Source: Opitutia bacterium
Lineage (GTDB): Bacteria > Verrucomicrobiota > Verrucomicrobiia > Opitutales > Opitutaceae
Length of the DNA stretch: 64,000 nt
Direction: 5' to 3'
Assembly (NCBI GenBank): GCA_947453695.1
Contig: CANGHW010000002.1
Location: 1-64,000 of the forward strand
The notes beneath the pieces were generated by a model. That model worked only from the letters and a program-made list of their open reading frames with translations, did not search any database and had not been told where the DNA came from. Made by a program: the position numbers and the translations under genes. Of this stretch, positions 1-8,695 are shown in pieces; position 1 is the stretch's first letter, and every line of letters begins with the position of its first letter.

Positions 1-575
1 ACCGTTCGCCACGGCGGCGAGTTTGGTGCCGTCGGCCGAGGAGGTGATCGCCCACAAGAGGGTGTAGGTGGAGCGCGCAGTCCAAGTCGCGCCAGAATCC
101 GTGGAGGTGTAGATCTGGCCGCTCGAGCCGACCGCGGCGATGGCGACGAGTTTGGTGCCGTCGGCCGAGGAAGCGACCGCCCGCCAGTTGCGGACGCTCT
201 CGCGCGCCGTCCACGTCACGCCGGAATCGGTGGAGGTGTAGAGCTGGCTGCTGAACGCGGCGGCGACGAGCTTCGTGCCATCCGACGAAGAGGCGATGGA
301 TTGCCAGAGCTGGTCGGTCGCGCGGGCCGTCCAAGTCGCGCCGGAGTTGCTGGAGGTGTAGATTTTTCCGCCCGAGAAACCCTGGTCGACCGCCGCGAGT
401 CGGGTGCCGTCGGCGGACGAGGTGATGGAGCGCCATTGCCGGGTGCTCTCGCGTGCGGTCCAGGTCACGCCGGTATCGGCGGAGGTGTAGATCTGACCGA
501 AGTAACCGACGACGGCGGCGAGCTTGGTGCCGTCGGCCGAGGAGGTGATGGCCCGCCAGTCGCTGGCGGGCGCGC
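1..575 (-). repeat. Five tandem Asp-box (BNR-like) coding repeats, period 120-129 bp
   Basis: The same coding unit recurs with conserved anchors near 28, 157, 277, 406 and 529, a spacing of 129, 120, 129 and 123 bp. Each unit encodes about 40-43 residues of the pattern ITSSADGTKLAAV, then GQIYTSTDSG, then TWTARES. The regular Asp-box motif suggests blades of a beta-propeller of the sialidase/photosystem II assembly factor type. The array continues past the left edge, so the blade count is unknown. Confidence 0.8.
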
Positions 576-3500
576 CGCTTTGCACCGTCCAGGTGGCGCC
601 AGCCGGTCCGAGCAACATCAGGCTCACGCTCTGGCCGGCCGTGGCGGCGGTGCCGTCAACCGTCAGGCTGCCGGTGCCGGGCAACGTGGTGAGTCTCACG
701 GCGGAGAAGTTATTCGGCGGGGTGTCGCCGGCGTCGCTGAAGCCCCAGTCGCTCGCGGTGAACGTGTAGGTGGCGCCCGCGGCGAGGTTGATGGATTTGT
801 TCGCGCCGCTCGGCGGGGCGGAGGCGATGACGACGGTGGCCACTTGCACGGCGGTGCCGCTGCTTTGGCCGTTGGTCGTGACGACGGCGCTCAGGGCGCC
901 GGTCGTGAGGCCGCTGAGGTTGGTCACCGTGAGAGAAGTGGCCGTCGCCGCAGTGACGGTGCCAGTGCCCGCGGGCGTGAAGGCGACGGTGTTGTTGCCC
1001 GGCGTCGTGGAGAAGCCGGCCCCGTTGATGGTCAGCGCGGGGGCGTTGCTGGCGAGGTTGGCCGTGCTCGCGGTGACGGTGGGCGAATACGTGAAGAGGG
1101 AGTTGGCCGCGTTGCTGCCGCCGATCGTGGTCACGACGACGCTGGCGGTGCCGGCCGAGCGAGCGGGAACGGTGGCCGTGATCGTGGTGGCATTGACGAC
1201 GGTCACGTTGGTCGCGGCGTTGCCGCCGAAGGTCACGCCGGTCGCGCCGGTGAAGCCGGTGCCGGTGAGCGTGACGCTGGTGCCGCCGGAGCCGCTGCCG
1301 TTGTTGGGCGAGACGCTCGCGACGGTCGGGGGAGCGACGTAGGTGAAGAGCGTGTTGGCGAGGTTGCTGCCACCGGGCGTGGTGACGACCACGCTGGCGC
1401 TGCCGGCCGTGCCGGCGGGAGTGGTGGCCGTAAGCGTGGAGCGGTTCACCACGCTCACATTGGTCGCGGCGTTACCGCCGATGGTCACGCCGGTGGCGCC
1501 GTTGAGATTCGTGCCGGTGATCGTGACGCTGGTGCCGCCCAGGGTTGATCCGCTGGCCGGAGTGAGGCTGGTGACAGTGGGGGCGGGCGGAGTTTTGCCG
1601 GTCGAGCCGGCGTCGACGATGGCTTGAATTTCCGTCTGGGAAAGGGCGCGATTGTAGAGGGAAAGTTCATCGATCTTGCCGTCGAACGGCGCGGTGCCGG
1701 TCGAAGAGGCGCCGACGTAAATGTCCGACGTGCGCGTCTGCATGATCAGGGTGACCGGCACCTGTTCCACTACCATCACGCCGTTCACGTAGCCGCGGAT
1801 GGTGGAATTCGAGTAGGTCACCGCCACGTGGGTCCAGACACCGACCGGTGAACTCAGCGGCGCCGAATACCATTCCCCCATGCCACTGAGGTTGGCCCCG
1901 AGGAATTGGAGGAGGAAATTGCCGCCGGCGTAGGCGATGCCCACCTGCCAGGCGTCGCTCGAGCCGTTGCGCTTGGTGACGTTGACCGAGTTTTGCGCAC
2001 TGTTGAAATAGATCCAGTATTCGACGGAGAAGTTCGCCGACTGCAGGCTGGTGGAGTTGGGAATCCGAATCGAATTGGCTCCGTTACCCGTAAAGCTGAA
2101 GGCGCTGCCGACCTTGCCCGCAACGTAGGGCACGCTGCCGTTCACGACGCCGTGGTTGCCGTTGCCGGTGATATCGTCGGCGTGCCCGTCGGCGTTGAGC
2201 CAGGCGACGGGGCCGGTAGGTGGGGCCACATACGTGAAGAGCGAATTGGCGGCGTTGCTGCCGCCGGGAGTCGTCACGATGACGCTCGCCGTGCCCGCGG
2301 TGCCAGCGGGCGTGAAGGCGGTGATATTATTGTCGGTGAACACTTGCACACCGGTCGCCGCCACGCCGCCGACGGTGACGCTGGTGGCGCCCGTAAGGTT
2401 GGAGCCGGTGATCGCAATGCTCGTGCCGCCGGCAGTCGTGCCGCTGGAAGGAGAGACGCCGGTGACGACCGGGGCGGGAGTAACGTAAGTGTAGAGGGTG
2501 TTGGCGGCATTGCCGCCGCCGGGAGTCGTGACGACCACGCTCGCGGTGCCGGCGGAGCGCGCGGCGGTGGTCGCGGTGATCGTGGTGGCGTTGACGATCG
2601 TGACGTTGGTCGCCGCCGCGCCGCCGATCGTCACGCCGGTGGCGCCGGTGAAATTCGTGCCGGTAATCGTTACGCTCGTGCCGCCGAGGGTCGTGCCACT
2701 GGCGGGCGAGATGCCGGTGACGGTCGGGGGCGCCACGTAAGTGAAGAGGGAGTTGGCCACATTGCTGCCTTGGAGAGTCGTCACCACGACGCTGGCCGTG
2801 CCAGCGGAACCAGCCGGAGTGACGGCAGTGATGCTCGTGGCACTCACCGAGGAAACGCTCGCCGCCGCCGTGCCGCCGAAGGTCACGCTGGTGGCGCCGG
2901 TGAAATTCGTGCCCGTGATCGTGACCGTGGTGCCGCCGAGGGTCGAACCGCTGGCCGGCGATACGGAGGAGATCGAGGGGGCGTTGGAGGGGGTGACGTA
3001 GGTGAAGAGCGAGTTGGCCGCATTGCTGCCGCTCGGGTTGGTGACGACCACGCTGACCGCACCGGCCGACTTGGCGGGCGTGGTCGCGGTGATGGAGGTG
3101 GCGCTGACGACGGTGAAGTTCGTCGCCGGCGTGCCGCCGAAGGTCACGCTGGTGGCGCCGGTGAAGTTCGCGCCGGTGATCGTGACCGTCGTGCCGCCGA
3201 GCGTGGTGCCCGTGGCGGGTGACACGGAGGAGATCGAGGGGGCAGTGACGGGCGTCACATAGGTGTAGAGTGAATTGGCGGCGTTGCTGCCGCCGGGCGT
3301 GTTCACCACCACGCTGGCCGTGCCGGCGGCACCGGCCGGAGTGGTCGCGGTGATCGTGGTGCTGTTCACCACGGTCACGTTGGTGGCGGCGGTTCCGCCG
3401 ATGGTCACGACGGAGGAGCCGGAAAAGTTGGTGCCGGTGATCGTAACGCTGGTTCCGCCCACGGTGCTGCCGCTGGAGGGTGAGATGCCGGTGACGGTGG

Positions 3501-5361
3501 GCGCTGGCGTGCCTCCTTTGCCGGCCGCGCCCGCCTGATAGATCGCCTGCACTTCGGTCGCGGACAGGGCGCGGTTGTAGATCGCGAGTTCGTCCACCTT
3601 GCCATCCAGGGCAGAGGTGCCGTTGGCCGTCGCGCCGACGTAGATATCGGCGTTGCGGGTGCTGAGATTCAAGGTGACCGCCTGGGTCAACTGCAGGACT
3701 CCGTTCACATAGCCGCGCACGGTCGTGCCGTCGTAGGTCGCCGCCACATGCGTCCAGGCGCCGACCGGTGAGCTGAGCGCCGGAGAATACCAGTCGAACA
3801 AGCCGCCCGCGGTGCTGCCGACAAATTGGAGGAGGAAATTGCCGCCCGCGTAGGCGATGCCGACCTGCCACGCGTCGCCCGCGCCGCTCGCGCTGCGCTT
3901 GGTGACGTTGAGCGAGTTTTGGGCGCTGTTGAAATAGATCCAATACTCCACTGTTAGCAGCGAAGACTGGAGGCTCGCCGCGTTCGGAATGCGGACGAAA
4001 TTGGAGGCGGTGCCGTTGAAGCTGAAGGCGCTTCCCACGCGGCCGGTCGTGTAGGCCACGGAACCGGTCACCGCGCCGTGATTGCCGTTGCTGGTGGCGT
4101 CCAGCGCGTTGCCCTCGGCTCTCAACCAAGCGACCGGATCGGAGGGAACCGGCGTCGCGTAGGTGTAGAGCGAGTTCGCGGCGTTGCTGCCGCTCGGAGT
4201 CGTGACGATCACGCTGGCGGTGCCGGCGGTGCCGGCGGGCGTGGTGGCGGTGATCGTAGTGGCGTTGACGACGGAGACGTTGGTCGCGGCGCTGCCGCCG
4301 AAGGTCACGCCGGTGGCACCAGTGAAGTTCGTGCCGGTGATCGTGACGCTGGTGCCGCCGGCGGTGCTGCCGCTGGTGGGTGAGACTGCAGTGACGGTGG
4401 GGGCGGGAGTGACGTAGGTGTAGAGCGAGTTCGCGGAATTGCTGCCGCCGGGCGTCGTGACGATCACGCTGGCGGTGCCGGCGGTGCCCGCGGGCGTGGT
4501 GGCGGTGATCGTGGTGGCGTTGACCACGGTTACGTTGGTCGCGGCGTTGCCGCCGAAGGTCACGCTGGTGGCGCCGGTGAAATTCGTGCCGGTGATCGTG
4601 ACGCTGGTGCCGCCGGCGGTGGTGCCGCTGTTCGGCGAGAGGCTCGTGACGGTCGGAGCAGGAGCGGTTTTGCCGGTGGCTCCGGCTTGGTAGATCGCGA
4701 GGACTTCAGCGGCGGACAGCGCGCGGTTGTAGATCGAAAGTTCGTCGAGCTTGGCGTCGAGGGGCAGCGCGGTGCCGGCATAATTGCCGACGTAGATGTC
4801 GGCGGTGCGCGAACTCAATTGCAGCGCGACCGCCTGGGTCAGCACTTGAGAGCCGTTGATGTAACCTTTGACCGTGCTGCCATCGTAGGTCACGGCCACG
4901 TGAGTCCAGACGCCCACCGGAGAACTCAGCGGCGCCGAATACCAGTCGAACAAGCCGCCCGACGTGTTGCCGACGAACTGGAGCAGGAAATTCCCGCCCG
5001 AGAAAACGATGCCCGTCTGCCACGCGTCGCTGGAGCCATTGCGCTTCGCCACGGTGACGGCGTTGAGGGCGCTGTTGAAATTGACCCAATATTCCACGGT
5101 GAGCAGCGAGGACTGGAGGCTCGCCGAATTGGGAATCCGGACGTAGTTGGCCACATTGCCGGTGAAGTTGAACGCGTTGCCGACCTTGCCGGTCACGTAG
5201 GGCACGGTGCCGCTCACGACGCCGTTGTTCCCGTTGGTGGTGGCGTCCGTGGCGTTCCCTTCCGCGCGCAGCCAAGCCACCGGATCGGTCGGGGTTTGCG
5301 CAGCCAGAGGCAGGGCGAGCAGCGTGGCCAGCAGGAGGAAAAAAACGCGGAGGAGTTTCAT
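1..5361 (-). CDS. Giant secreted LamG / TIG / Asp-box repeat protein (partial, runs off left edge)
   Basis: The frame is open from ATG 5361 to base 1 (1787 codons, no stop), so the C-terminus is missing. The N-terminus MKLLRVFFLLLATLLALPLAAQ is a signal peptide. In order: LamG/concanavalin-like domain (about aa 25-225), two TIG/IPT units (227-400), LamG 2 (404-610), five TIG units (611-1044), LamG 3 (1044-1249), two clear and one diverged TIG unit (1254-1507), a cadherin-like stretch (to about 1585), then Asp-box repeats with SxDxGxTW motifs (STDSGVTW, SSNSGATW). LamG and TIG domains usually bind glycans or act as structural spacers, and Asp-box blades form beta-propellers. A cell-surface or exported carbohydrate-binding or adhesion role is inferred. 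No catalytic domain is visible in the part present. The gene stands alone on its strand. Confidence 0.9.
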   Translation of the reverse strand, partial: MKLLRVFFLLLATLLALPLAAQTPTDPVAWLRAEGNATDATTNGNNGVVSGTVPYVTGKVGNAFNFTGNVANYVRIPNSASLQSSLLTVEYWVNFNSALNAVTVAKRNGSSDAWQTGIVFSGGNFLLQFVGNTSGGLFDWYSAPLSSPVGVWTHVAVTYDGSTVKGYINGSQVLTQAVALQLSSRTADIYVGNYAGTALPLDAKLDELSIYNRALSAAEVLAIYQAGATGKTAPAPTVTSLSPNSGTTAGGTSVTITGTNFTGATSVTFGGNAATNVTVVNATTITATTPAGTAGTASVIVTTPGGSNSANSLYTYVTPAPTVTAVSPTSGSTAGGTSVTITGTNFTGATGVTFGGSAATNVSVVNATTITATTPAGTAGTASVIVTTPSGSNAANSLYTYATPVPSDPVAWLRAEGNALDATSNGNHGAVTGSVAYTTGRVGSAFSFNGTASNFVRIPNAASLQSSLLTVEYWIYFNSAQNSLNVTKRSASGAGDAWQVGIAYAGGNFLLQFVGSTAGGLFDWYSPALSSPVGAWTHVAATYDGTTVRGYVNGVLQLTQAVTLNLSTRNADIYVGATANGTSALDGKVDELAIYNRALSATEVQAIYQAGAAGKGGTPAPTVTGISPSSGSTVGGTSVTITGTNFSGSSVVTIGGTAATNVTVVNSTTITATTPAGAAGTASVVVNTPGGSNAANSLYTYVTPVTAPSISSVSPATGTTLGGTTVTITGANFTGATSVTFGGTPATNFTVVSATSITATTPAKSAGAVSVVVTNPSGSNAANSLFTYVTPSNAPSISSVSPASGSTLGGTTVTITGTNFTGATSVTFGGTAAASVSSVSATSITAVTPAGSAGTASVVVTTLQGSNVANSLFTYVAPPTVTGISPASGTTLGGTSVTITGTNFTGATGVTIGGAAATNVTIVNATTITATTAARSAGTASVVVTTPGGGNAANTLYTYVTPAPVVTGVSPSSGTTAGGTSIAITGSNLTGATSVTVGGVAATGVQVFTDNNITAFTPAGTAGTASVIVTTPGGSNAANSLFTYVAPPTGPVAWLNADGHADDITGNGNHGVVNGSVPYVAGKVGSAFSFTGNGANSIRIPNSTSLQSANFSVEYWIYFNSAQNSVNVTKRNGSSDAWQVGIAYAGGNFLLQFLGANLSGMGEWYSAPLSSPVGVWTHVAVTYSNSTIRGYVNGVMVVEQVPVTLIMQTRTSDIYVGASSTGTAPFDGKIDELSLYNRALSQTEIQAIVDAGSTGKTPPAPTVTSLTPASGSTLGGTSVTITGTNLNGATGVTIGGNAATNVSVVNRSTLTATTPAGTAGSASVVVTTPGGSNLANTLFTYVAPPTVASVSPNNGSGSGGTSVTLTGTGFTGATGVTFGGNAATNVTVVNATTITATVPARSAGTASVVVTTIGGSNAANSLFTYSPTVTASTANLASNAPALTINGAGFSTTPGNNTVAFTPAGTGTVTAATATSLTVTNLSGLTTGALSAVVTTNGQSSGTAVQVATVVIASAPPSGANKSINLAAGATYTFTASDWGFSDAGDTPPNNFSAVRLTTLPGTGSLTVDGTAATAGQSVSLMLLGPAGATWTVQSGAPASDWRAITSSADGTKLAAVVGYFGQIYTSADTGVTWTARESTRQWRSITSSADGTRLAAVDQGFSGGKIYTSSNSGATWTARATDQLWQSIASSSDGTKLVAAAFSSQLYTSTDSGVTWTARESVRNWRAVASSADGTKLVAIAAVGSSGQIYTSTDSGATWTARSTYTLLWAITSSADGTKLAAVANG
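1615..5300 (-). repeat. Three dispersed LamG coding copies (about 0.6 kb each)
   Basis: Near-identical segments lie at about 1615-2220, 3530-4150 and 4690-5300 inside the giant gene. Each begins with a VAWLRAEGN-like or VAWLNADGH segment, contains a conserved VEYWIYFNSAQN-type stretch and KLDELSIYNRALS-type ends, and is followed by TIG units. The high DNA similarity of the copies points to internal duplication or recombination. Confidence 0.75.
2230..3530 (-). repeat. Five tandem TIG/IPT coding repeats, about 260 bp each
   Basis: Five consecutive units of about 243-270 bp encode the pattern SPxSGxTxGGTSVTITGTNF followed by GATSVTFGG, ATNVTVV and ATTITATTPAG. Further copies lie at 4160-4680 (two) and 840-1600 (two clear, one diverged). 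Such repeats form immunoglobulin-like beta sandwiches used as stalks in surface proteins. Confidence 0.8.
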
Positions 5362-6046
5362 GCAGAAAGAGGAAAAATTGGTCAGGGAGTTCGCACCACC
5401 GGTGCCGGAAAAGCCCTCGAGTCGATCCGCGTGGAGACGGCTATCGCTCGCTGACACGACGCGGGGAACTGACAGAGATTAAGTTTCAGGGTCTGATTTG
5501 GTGGGCGACGAGGAGTAATTCCCGGTTGGGCAGGGCAAAAAAGGGGCGAAAAGGAGGCGTTTGGCAACGGACACTTACGCTGTGCTACCGGGGATATCTC
5601 CCCGGGCAAGGTGTGAGTGACGAAATGCGCCCTGGCTGTGATGAGTGTCCGACGCGGATGGTCCGCTCGCCGGGAGTTAACGAATGGGCTGGTCGGACGC
5701 GGCACGATCCTCGCAACCCACAACCGCGATCCCGAACTCGCCTGCTTCCACCAATCCCCAGCGCCCCCCTCACCCCGGACCAGATAAACGATGCCCTCAC
5801 GAGGCACCTCGACCCGGAGAAGATGGTCCTGATCAAGGCCGGCCACTTGCCCGAAGCGAAGTAACCCAATGGGGCACTTGTATAGTCCAAATTACCCCAA
5901 AACATAACAACAACGCCCCGCGTTAAGTAGTTTAGGCAAAACAACCTTGAACGATTCGTGAAATATGCCGCCGGCTGAGCTCCCGACCGGCTTTGCTTTT
6001 GACGCGAACCCACCGTTTGAGTCACGGTCAGTGCTGCGCTCCCCCC
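5362..6046. other. Intergenic region with hairpin and peptidase remnant
   Basis: The region lies between the divergent giant gene (minus) and the small membrane protein (plus). Apart from the M16-like remnant near 5700-5864 it holds a perfect 7-bp hairpin, CCGGGGA/TCCCCGG, at about 5588-5605, and an AT-richer segment 5880-5950 that could carry the promoter of the downstream gene. No confident -35/-10 pair was identified. Confidence 0.4.
5700..5864 (+). pseudogene. Decayed 3' end of an M16-family metallopeptidase gene
   Basis: The frame ending at TAA 5862-5864 encodes LTPDQINDALTRHL followed by DPEKMVLIKAGHLPEAK. This strongly resembles the final helix and strand of M16 (insulinase/processing protease) proteins, where LTPEQVNAALRRHLDP then an IVKAGD-type end is typical. 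In another frame just upstream, 5701-5790 encodes ILATHNRDPELA, reminiscent of the preceding M16 helix, but the two pieces are out of frame and about 25 residues between them are missing. No zinc motif or protein body is present. I read this as a relic left by deletion. A chance resemblance of the short upstream piece is possible. Confidence 0.5.
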
Positions 6047-6403
6047 GTGAAAGACGTCGATCTTACACCGCTCAACAAAGCCGGCACCGGCCTCTGGCAG
6101 CTCTTCCAGCCGCTCTTCGCTGAACACGCGTTCATCACGATTGTCTGCGCCTTTTTCGCGGTGCTGATGACGCTCAGCTTCTACCGCTTTCTCAAGAGCC
6201 TGAATCCCGGCCTCGTCGGTTTCATCCTTTTCCTGATTTTCGGTATGCTGATGCTCCACTGGACCTTCACCCGGACGGAACCTGCGGTGCTCAAGCCGGT
6301 GATTGATTGGGTCGCGCCCTTTTTCCCATCAGCGCCGAATTACAAAGAGCCGAAGCCCACACCGGTCAAAAAGGCGCCGACCAAGTCGGTTTCGCGAGCG
6401 TAG
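6047..6403 (+). CDS. Small membrane protein of unknown function
   Basis: With the GTG start at 6047 (VKDVDLTPLNKAG) the product has 118 residues; TTG codons at 5993 and 5999 would lengthen it. Two hydrophobic stretches (FITIVCAFFAVLMTLSFY and PGLVGFILFLIFGMLMLHW) indicate an inner-membrane hairpin, followed by a Pro/Lys-rich tail (KEPKPTPVKKAPTKS). No enzymatic motif or known family was recognised. It converges with the histidine kinase gene that ends 36 bases downstream. The start codon is the least certain element, since no clear Shine-Dalgarno sequence is visible. Confidence 0.6.
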   Translation: MKDVDLTPLNKAGTGLWQLFQPLFAEHAFITIVCAFFAVLMTLSFYRFLKSLNPGLVGFILFLIFGMLMLHWTFTRTEPAVLKPVIDWVAPFFPSAPNYKEPKPTPVKKAPTKSVSRA

Positions 6404-6439
6404 GTGTCTGCCTCGTGCACCCAAGGAGTTGGCGTGCGC

Positions 6440-8521
6440 CTAGGCTTTCGGAGCATGCTCCCGCTCCGCGGGTAAAATCACGCGGAATGTCGTCCCTCGG
6501 CCCACTTCGGCCGCCATCGTTATCGACCCGCCGTGGTCTCGCACGATGCCGTGCACGACCGACAAACCCAAGCCCGGCCCCTGACCAATTTCCTTGGTCG
6601 TGAAAAAGGGATCGAAGACCCGGCGAGCCACCTCCGGTGTAACGCCGCGGCCCGTGTCAGAAACCGTGATGGCCACAAATCGCCCCGCCTTGCCCCACGG
6701 ATTGCGGCTGGTGACCCCATCATCGAGTTCGACGTTTTCGGCCGACAACGTGAGCACCCCGCCGCCGGGCATGGCCTCATGGGCATTGGCACAGAGATTG
6801 GCCAGAGCCTGCTGCAGTTGGCCGGCATCGGCCGTGACTCGCCACAGCTCCGGCGCCACCCGCTCCACCACGACCCACTCCGCTGGCCACGAACTGCGCA
6901 ACGAGCGCGCGCATTCGCGGATTAAAGCCCCCACGTCCACCGAGGCACGAGCCTGGGCGACGCCGCGACTAAACGTGAGCAGTTGCCGCACAATCGCCGC
7001 GCCCCGCCGCGCCCCCTGCTCCAGCATGGTCATCAGTTCGCGATCGGAATCCGTGGGAAGTTTCTCCCGCAGCACGTCGCTCGCCATGAGAATCGGCGTG
7101 AGGATATTGTTCAAATCGTGCGCCACGCCGCCGGCCAAAGTTCCCACCGCCTCCAGCCGCCGGCTCTGCTCCAACTTCGCCTCAAGTTCCTTGCGCTCGG
7201 TTATATCCGTGTGCGTGCCCATCATGCGCGCCGGCCGGCCGGCGGAGTCGAATTCCACCACCTTGCCGATCGAGCGGATCCACTTCCAATCTCCGTGCAC
7301 TGAGCGCCGACGATATTCCATCGAACGCGTCGCCCCCGTCTCCGCGCACTCGCGAAACGCCTGCCGCACCTGCTCCCGATCATCCGGATGCAGTCCCTCC
7401 AACCAGCTCTGCGCGGTGACCCGAAAATCCACCGGCTCCCGTCCGATAATGCGCGCATACTCCGCACTCGCGGTGCCCTCTCCGGTGCGCAGGTTGAGGT
7501 CGAACCAGCCTTGATGAGAGGCTTCAAGCGCCAGCCGCAGTCGCTCCTCGTTGAGGCGCAACGCCGACTCCGCCTTTACCCGATCGTCGATATTGCGCAC
7601 CGCTGCAATCACGCGACGTCGCCCGCCCAGGTCGCTCGCCCGCAACGCCACTTCGGACCAAAACAATTCACCGTTCTTGCGTCGGCTCCGCCAGGTAAAC
7701 ACCTGCGGTCCGGCGGTGAGGGCGAGCGCCACCTTGGCCTGGGCTTCGGCCGCACCATAGGGACGGGCCCCAAGACTCAATTCGCCCACGGCGAGGGCCA
7801 GCGCCTCCTCCCGGGTGTAGCCAAACTCAGCGCAAGCCCGCTCGTTTAAGTCCACCAGTCGTCCATTCTCCTCATGAATGAACAGCGCATCGCTCGTCGC
7901 ATTGAAGATCTCGCGGTAGTTTCGCTCGCTGGCCGTGAGTTCATCGGCCACGGCCGACAATCGGCCATGCTCCCGGTCGTGCGCCTCCAAAATCACCCAG
8001 ATGACCAAAATCACGGCGAGACTCGCACAGACAATCCCACTCACGAGGTCGATCAAGCGGTCCAGCGGACGCACAAATCCCACCACGAGCTCCGGGAAGA
8101 AAAACTCCACGACCAACAGGCCGACCACATTGAGCACCACAAGGGCCGTCAGACTCCACCGCCATCCGCCCCGAAACAGCGCCATCGGGTAGAGTGCCAA
8201 AGCGAAATAGTAGTAGGTGACACTCCCCGCCGAGCCCGCGTTGGCGAACCAAACGGAGTTCATCAACAACACCATCGCCACCAAAAAGCCGCGGAAGCGA
8301 TGCCGCCCCTGCATCGACGCCCTGAGACACGCCAAACCAATAAGGCCGAGCACCACATTGCCGACATGCACCCAGATCGACAGATTCTGCAGCAGGTTGG
8401 CGGGCAGCACTATTCCGAGACACAACCCGCTGGTCGTCAGGCAGAGCAGACGAAACAACCGCACGGGCAGCGGTGCGTCGCGCATCACCGGCTCAATCAA
8501 CATGTGGAAGCGCCGCATCAT
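6440..8521 (-). CDS. Membrane-bound PAS sensor histidine kinase (orphan)
   Basis: This 693-residue protein has an N-terminal membrane domain of about five or six helices (aa 15-180), two PAS domains (about 200-315 and 325-440, the second ending GTHTDITERKELE), a HisKA domain with the phospho-acceptor in GGVAHDLNN (His near 468) and an HATPase domain with N box NLCANAHEAM, G1 DTGRGV, F box FDPFFTTK and G2 GPGLGLS. It would autophosphorylate in response to an unknown signal and pass phosphate to a response regulator. No receiver domain is fused and no regulator lies next door, so its partner is elsewhere. ATG 8521 was chosen over an upstream TTG at 8527; ATG 8518 is equally possible. Confidence 0.92.
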   Translation of the reverse strand: MMRRFHMLIEPVMRDAPLPVRLFRLLCLTTSGLCLGIVLPANLLQNLSIWVHVGNVVLGLIGLACLRASMQGRHRFRGFLVAMVLLMNSVWFANAGSAGSVTYYYFALALYPMALFRGGWRWSLTALVVLNVVGLLVVEFFFPELVVGFVRPLDRLIDLVSGIVCASLAVILVIWVILEAHDREHGRLSAVADELTASERNYREIFNATSDALFIHEENGRLVDLNERACAEFGYTREEALALAVGELSLGARPYGAAEAQAKVALALTAGPQVFTWRSRRKNGELFWSEVALRASDLGGRRRVIAAVRNIDDRVKAESALRLNEERLRLALEASHQGWFDLNLRTGEGTASAEYARIIGREPVDFRVTAQSWLEGLHPDDREQVRQAFRECAETGATRSMEYRRRSVHGDWKWIRSIGKVVEFDSAGRPARMMGTHTDITERKELEAKLEQSRRLEAVGTLAGGVAHDLNNILTPILMASDVLREKLPTDSDRELMTMLEQGARRGAAIVRQLLTFSRGVAQARASVDVGALIRECARSLRSSWPAEWVVVERVAPELWRVTADAGQLQQALANLCANAHEAMPGGGVLTLSAENVELDDGVTSRNPWGKAGRFVAITVSDTGRGVTPEVARRVFDPFFTTKEIGQGPGLGLSVVHGIVRDHGGSITMAAEVGRGTTFRVILPAEREHAPKA

Positions 8522-8695
8522 GGACAACTCACGGTATCGCGGCTCAAGCCGCAGGCGTCAAACCACGCTTCACCCGAAACGCCGTTCTCCGCCGTCCAGT
8601 TCGAGCCACCGCTCGCGGTCGACTCGCCACACCCAAGAATACCCGCACGGAAACACCGCGTAAGATCGGACGAATTTTCCATGGGCGCGCCTCGG

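Noticed and set aside
1-575. Regular ~125-bp direct repeats as a possible CRISPR or satellite array
   Set aside because: The units stay in one reading frame and encode Asp-box motifs, and they vary in length (120-129 bp) without spacer structure.
2327-4129. 600-codon minus-strand frame rich in Arg/His inside the giant gene
   Set aside because: It is an out-of-frame reading of the repetitive LamG/TIG coding sequence. It has low-complexity composition and no start signal, and the giant frame is continuous across it.
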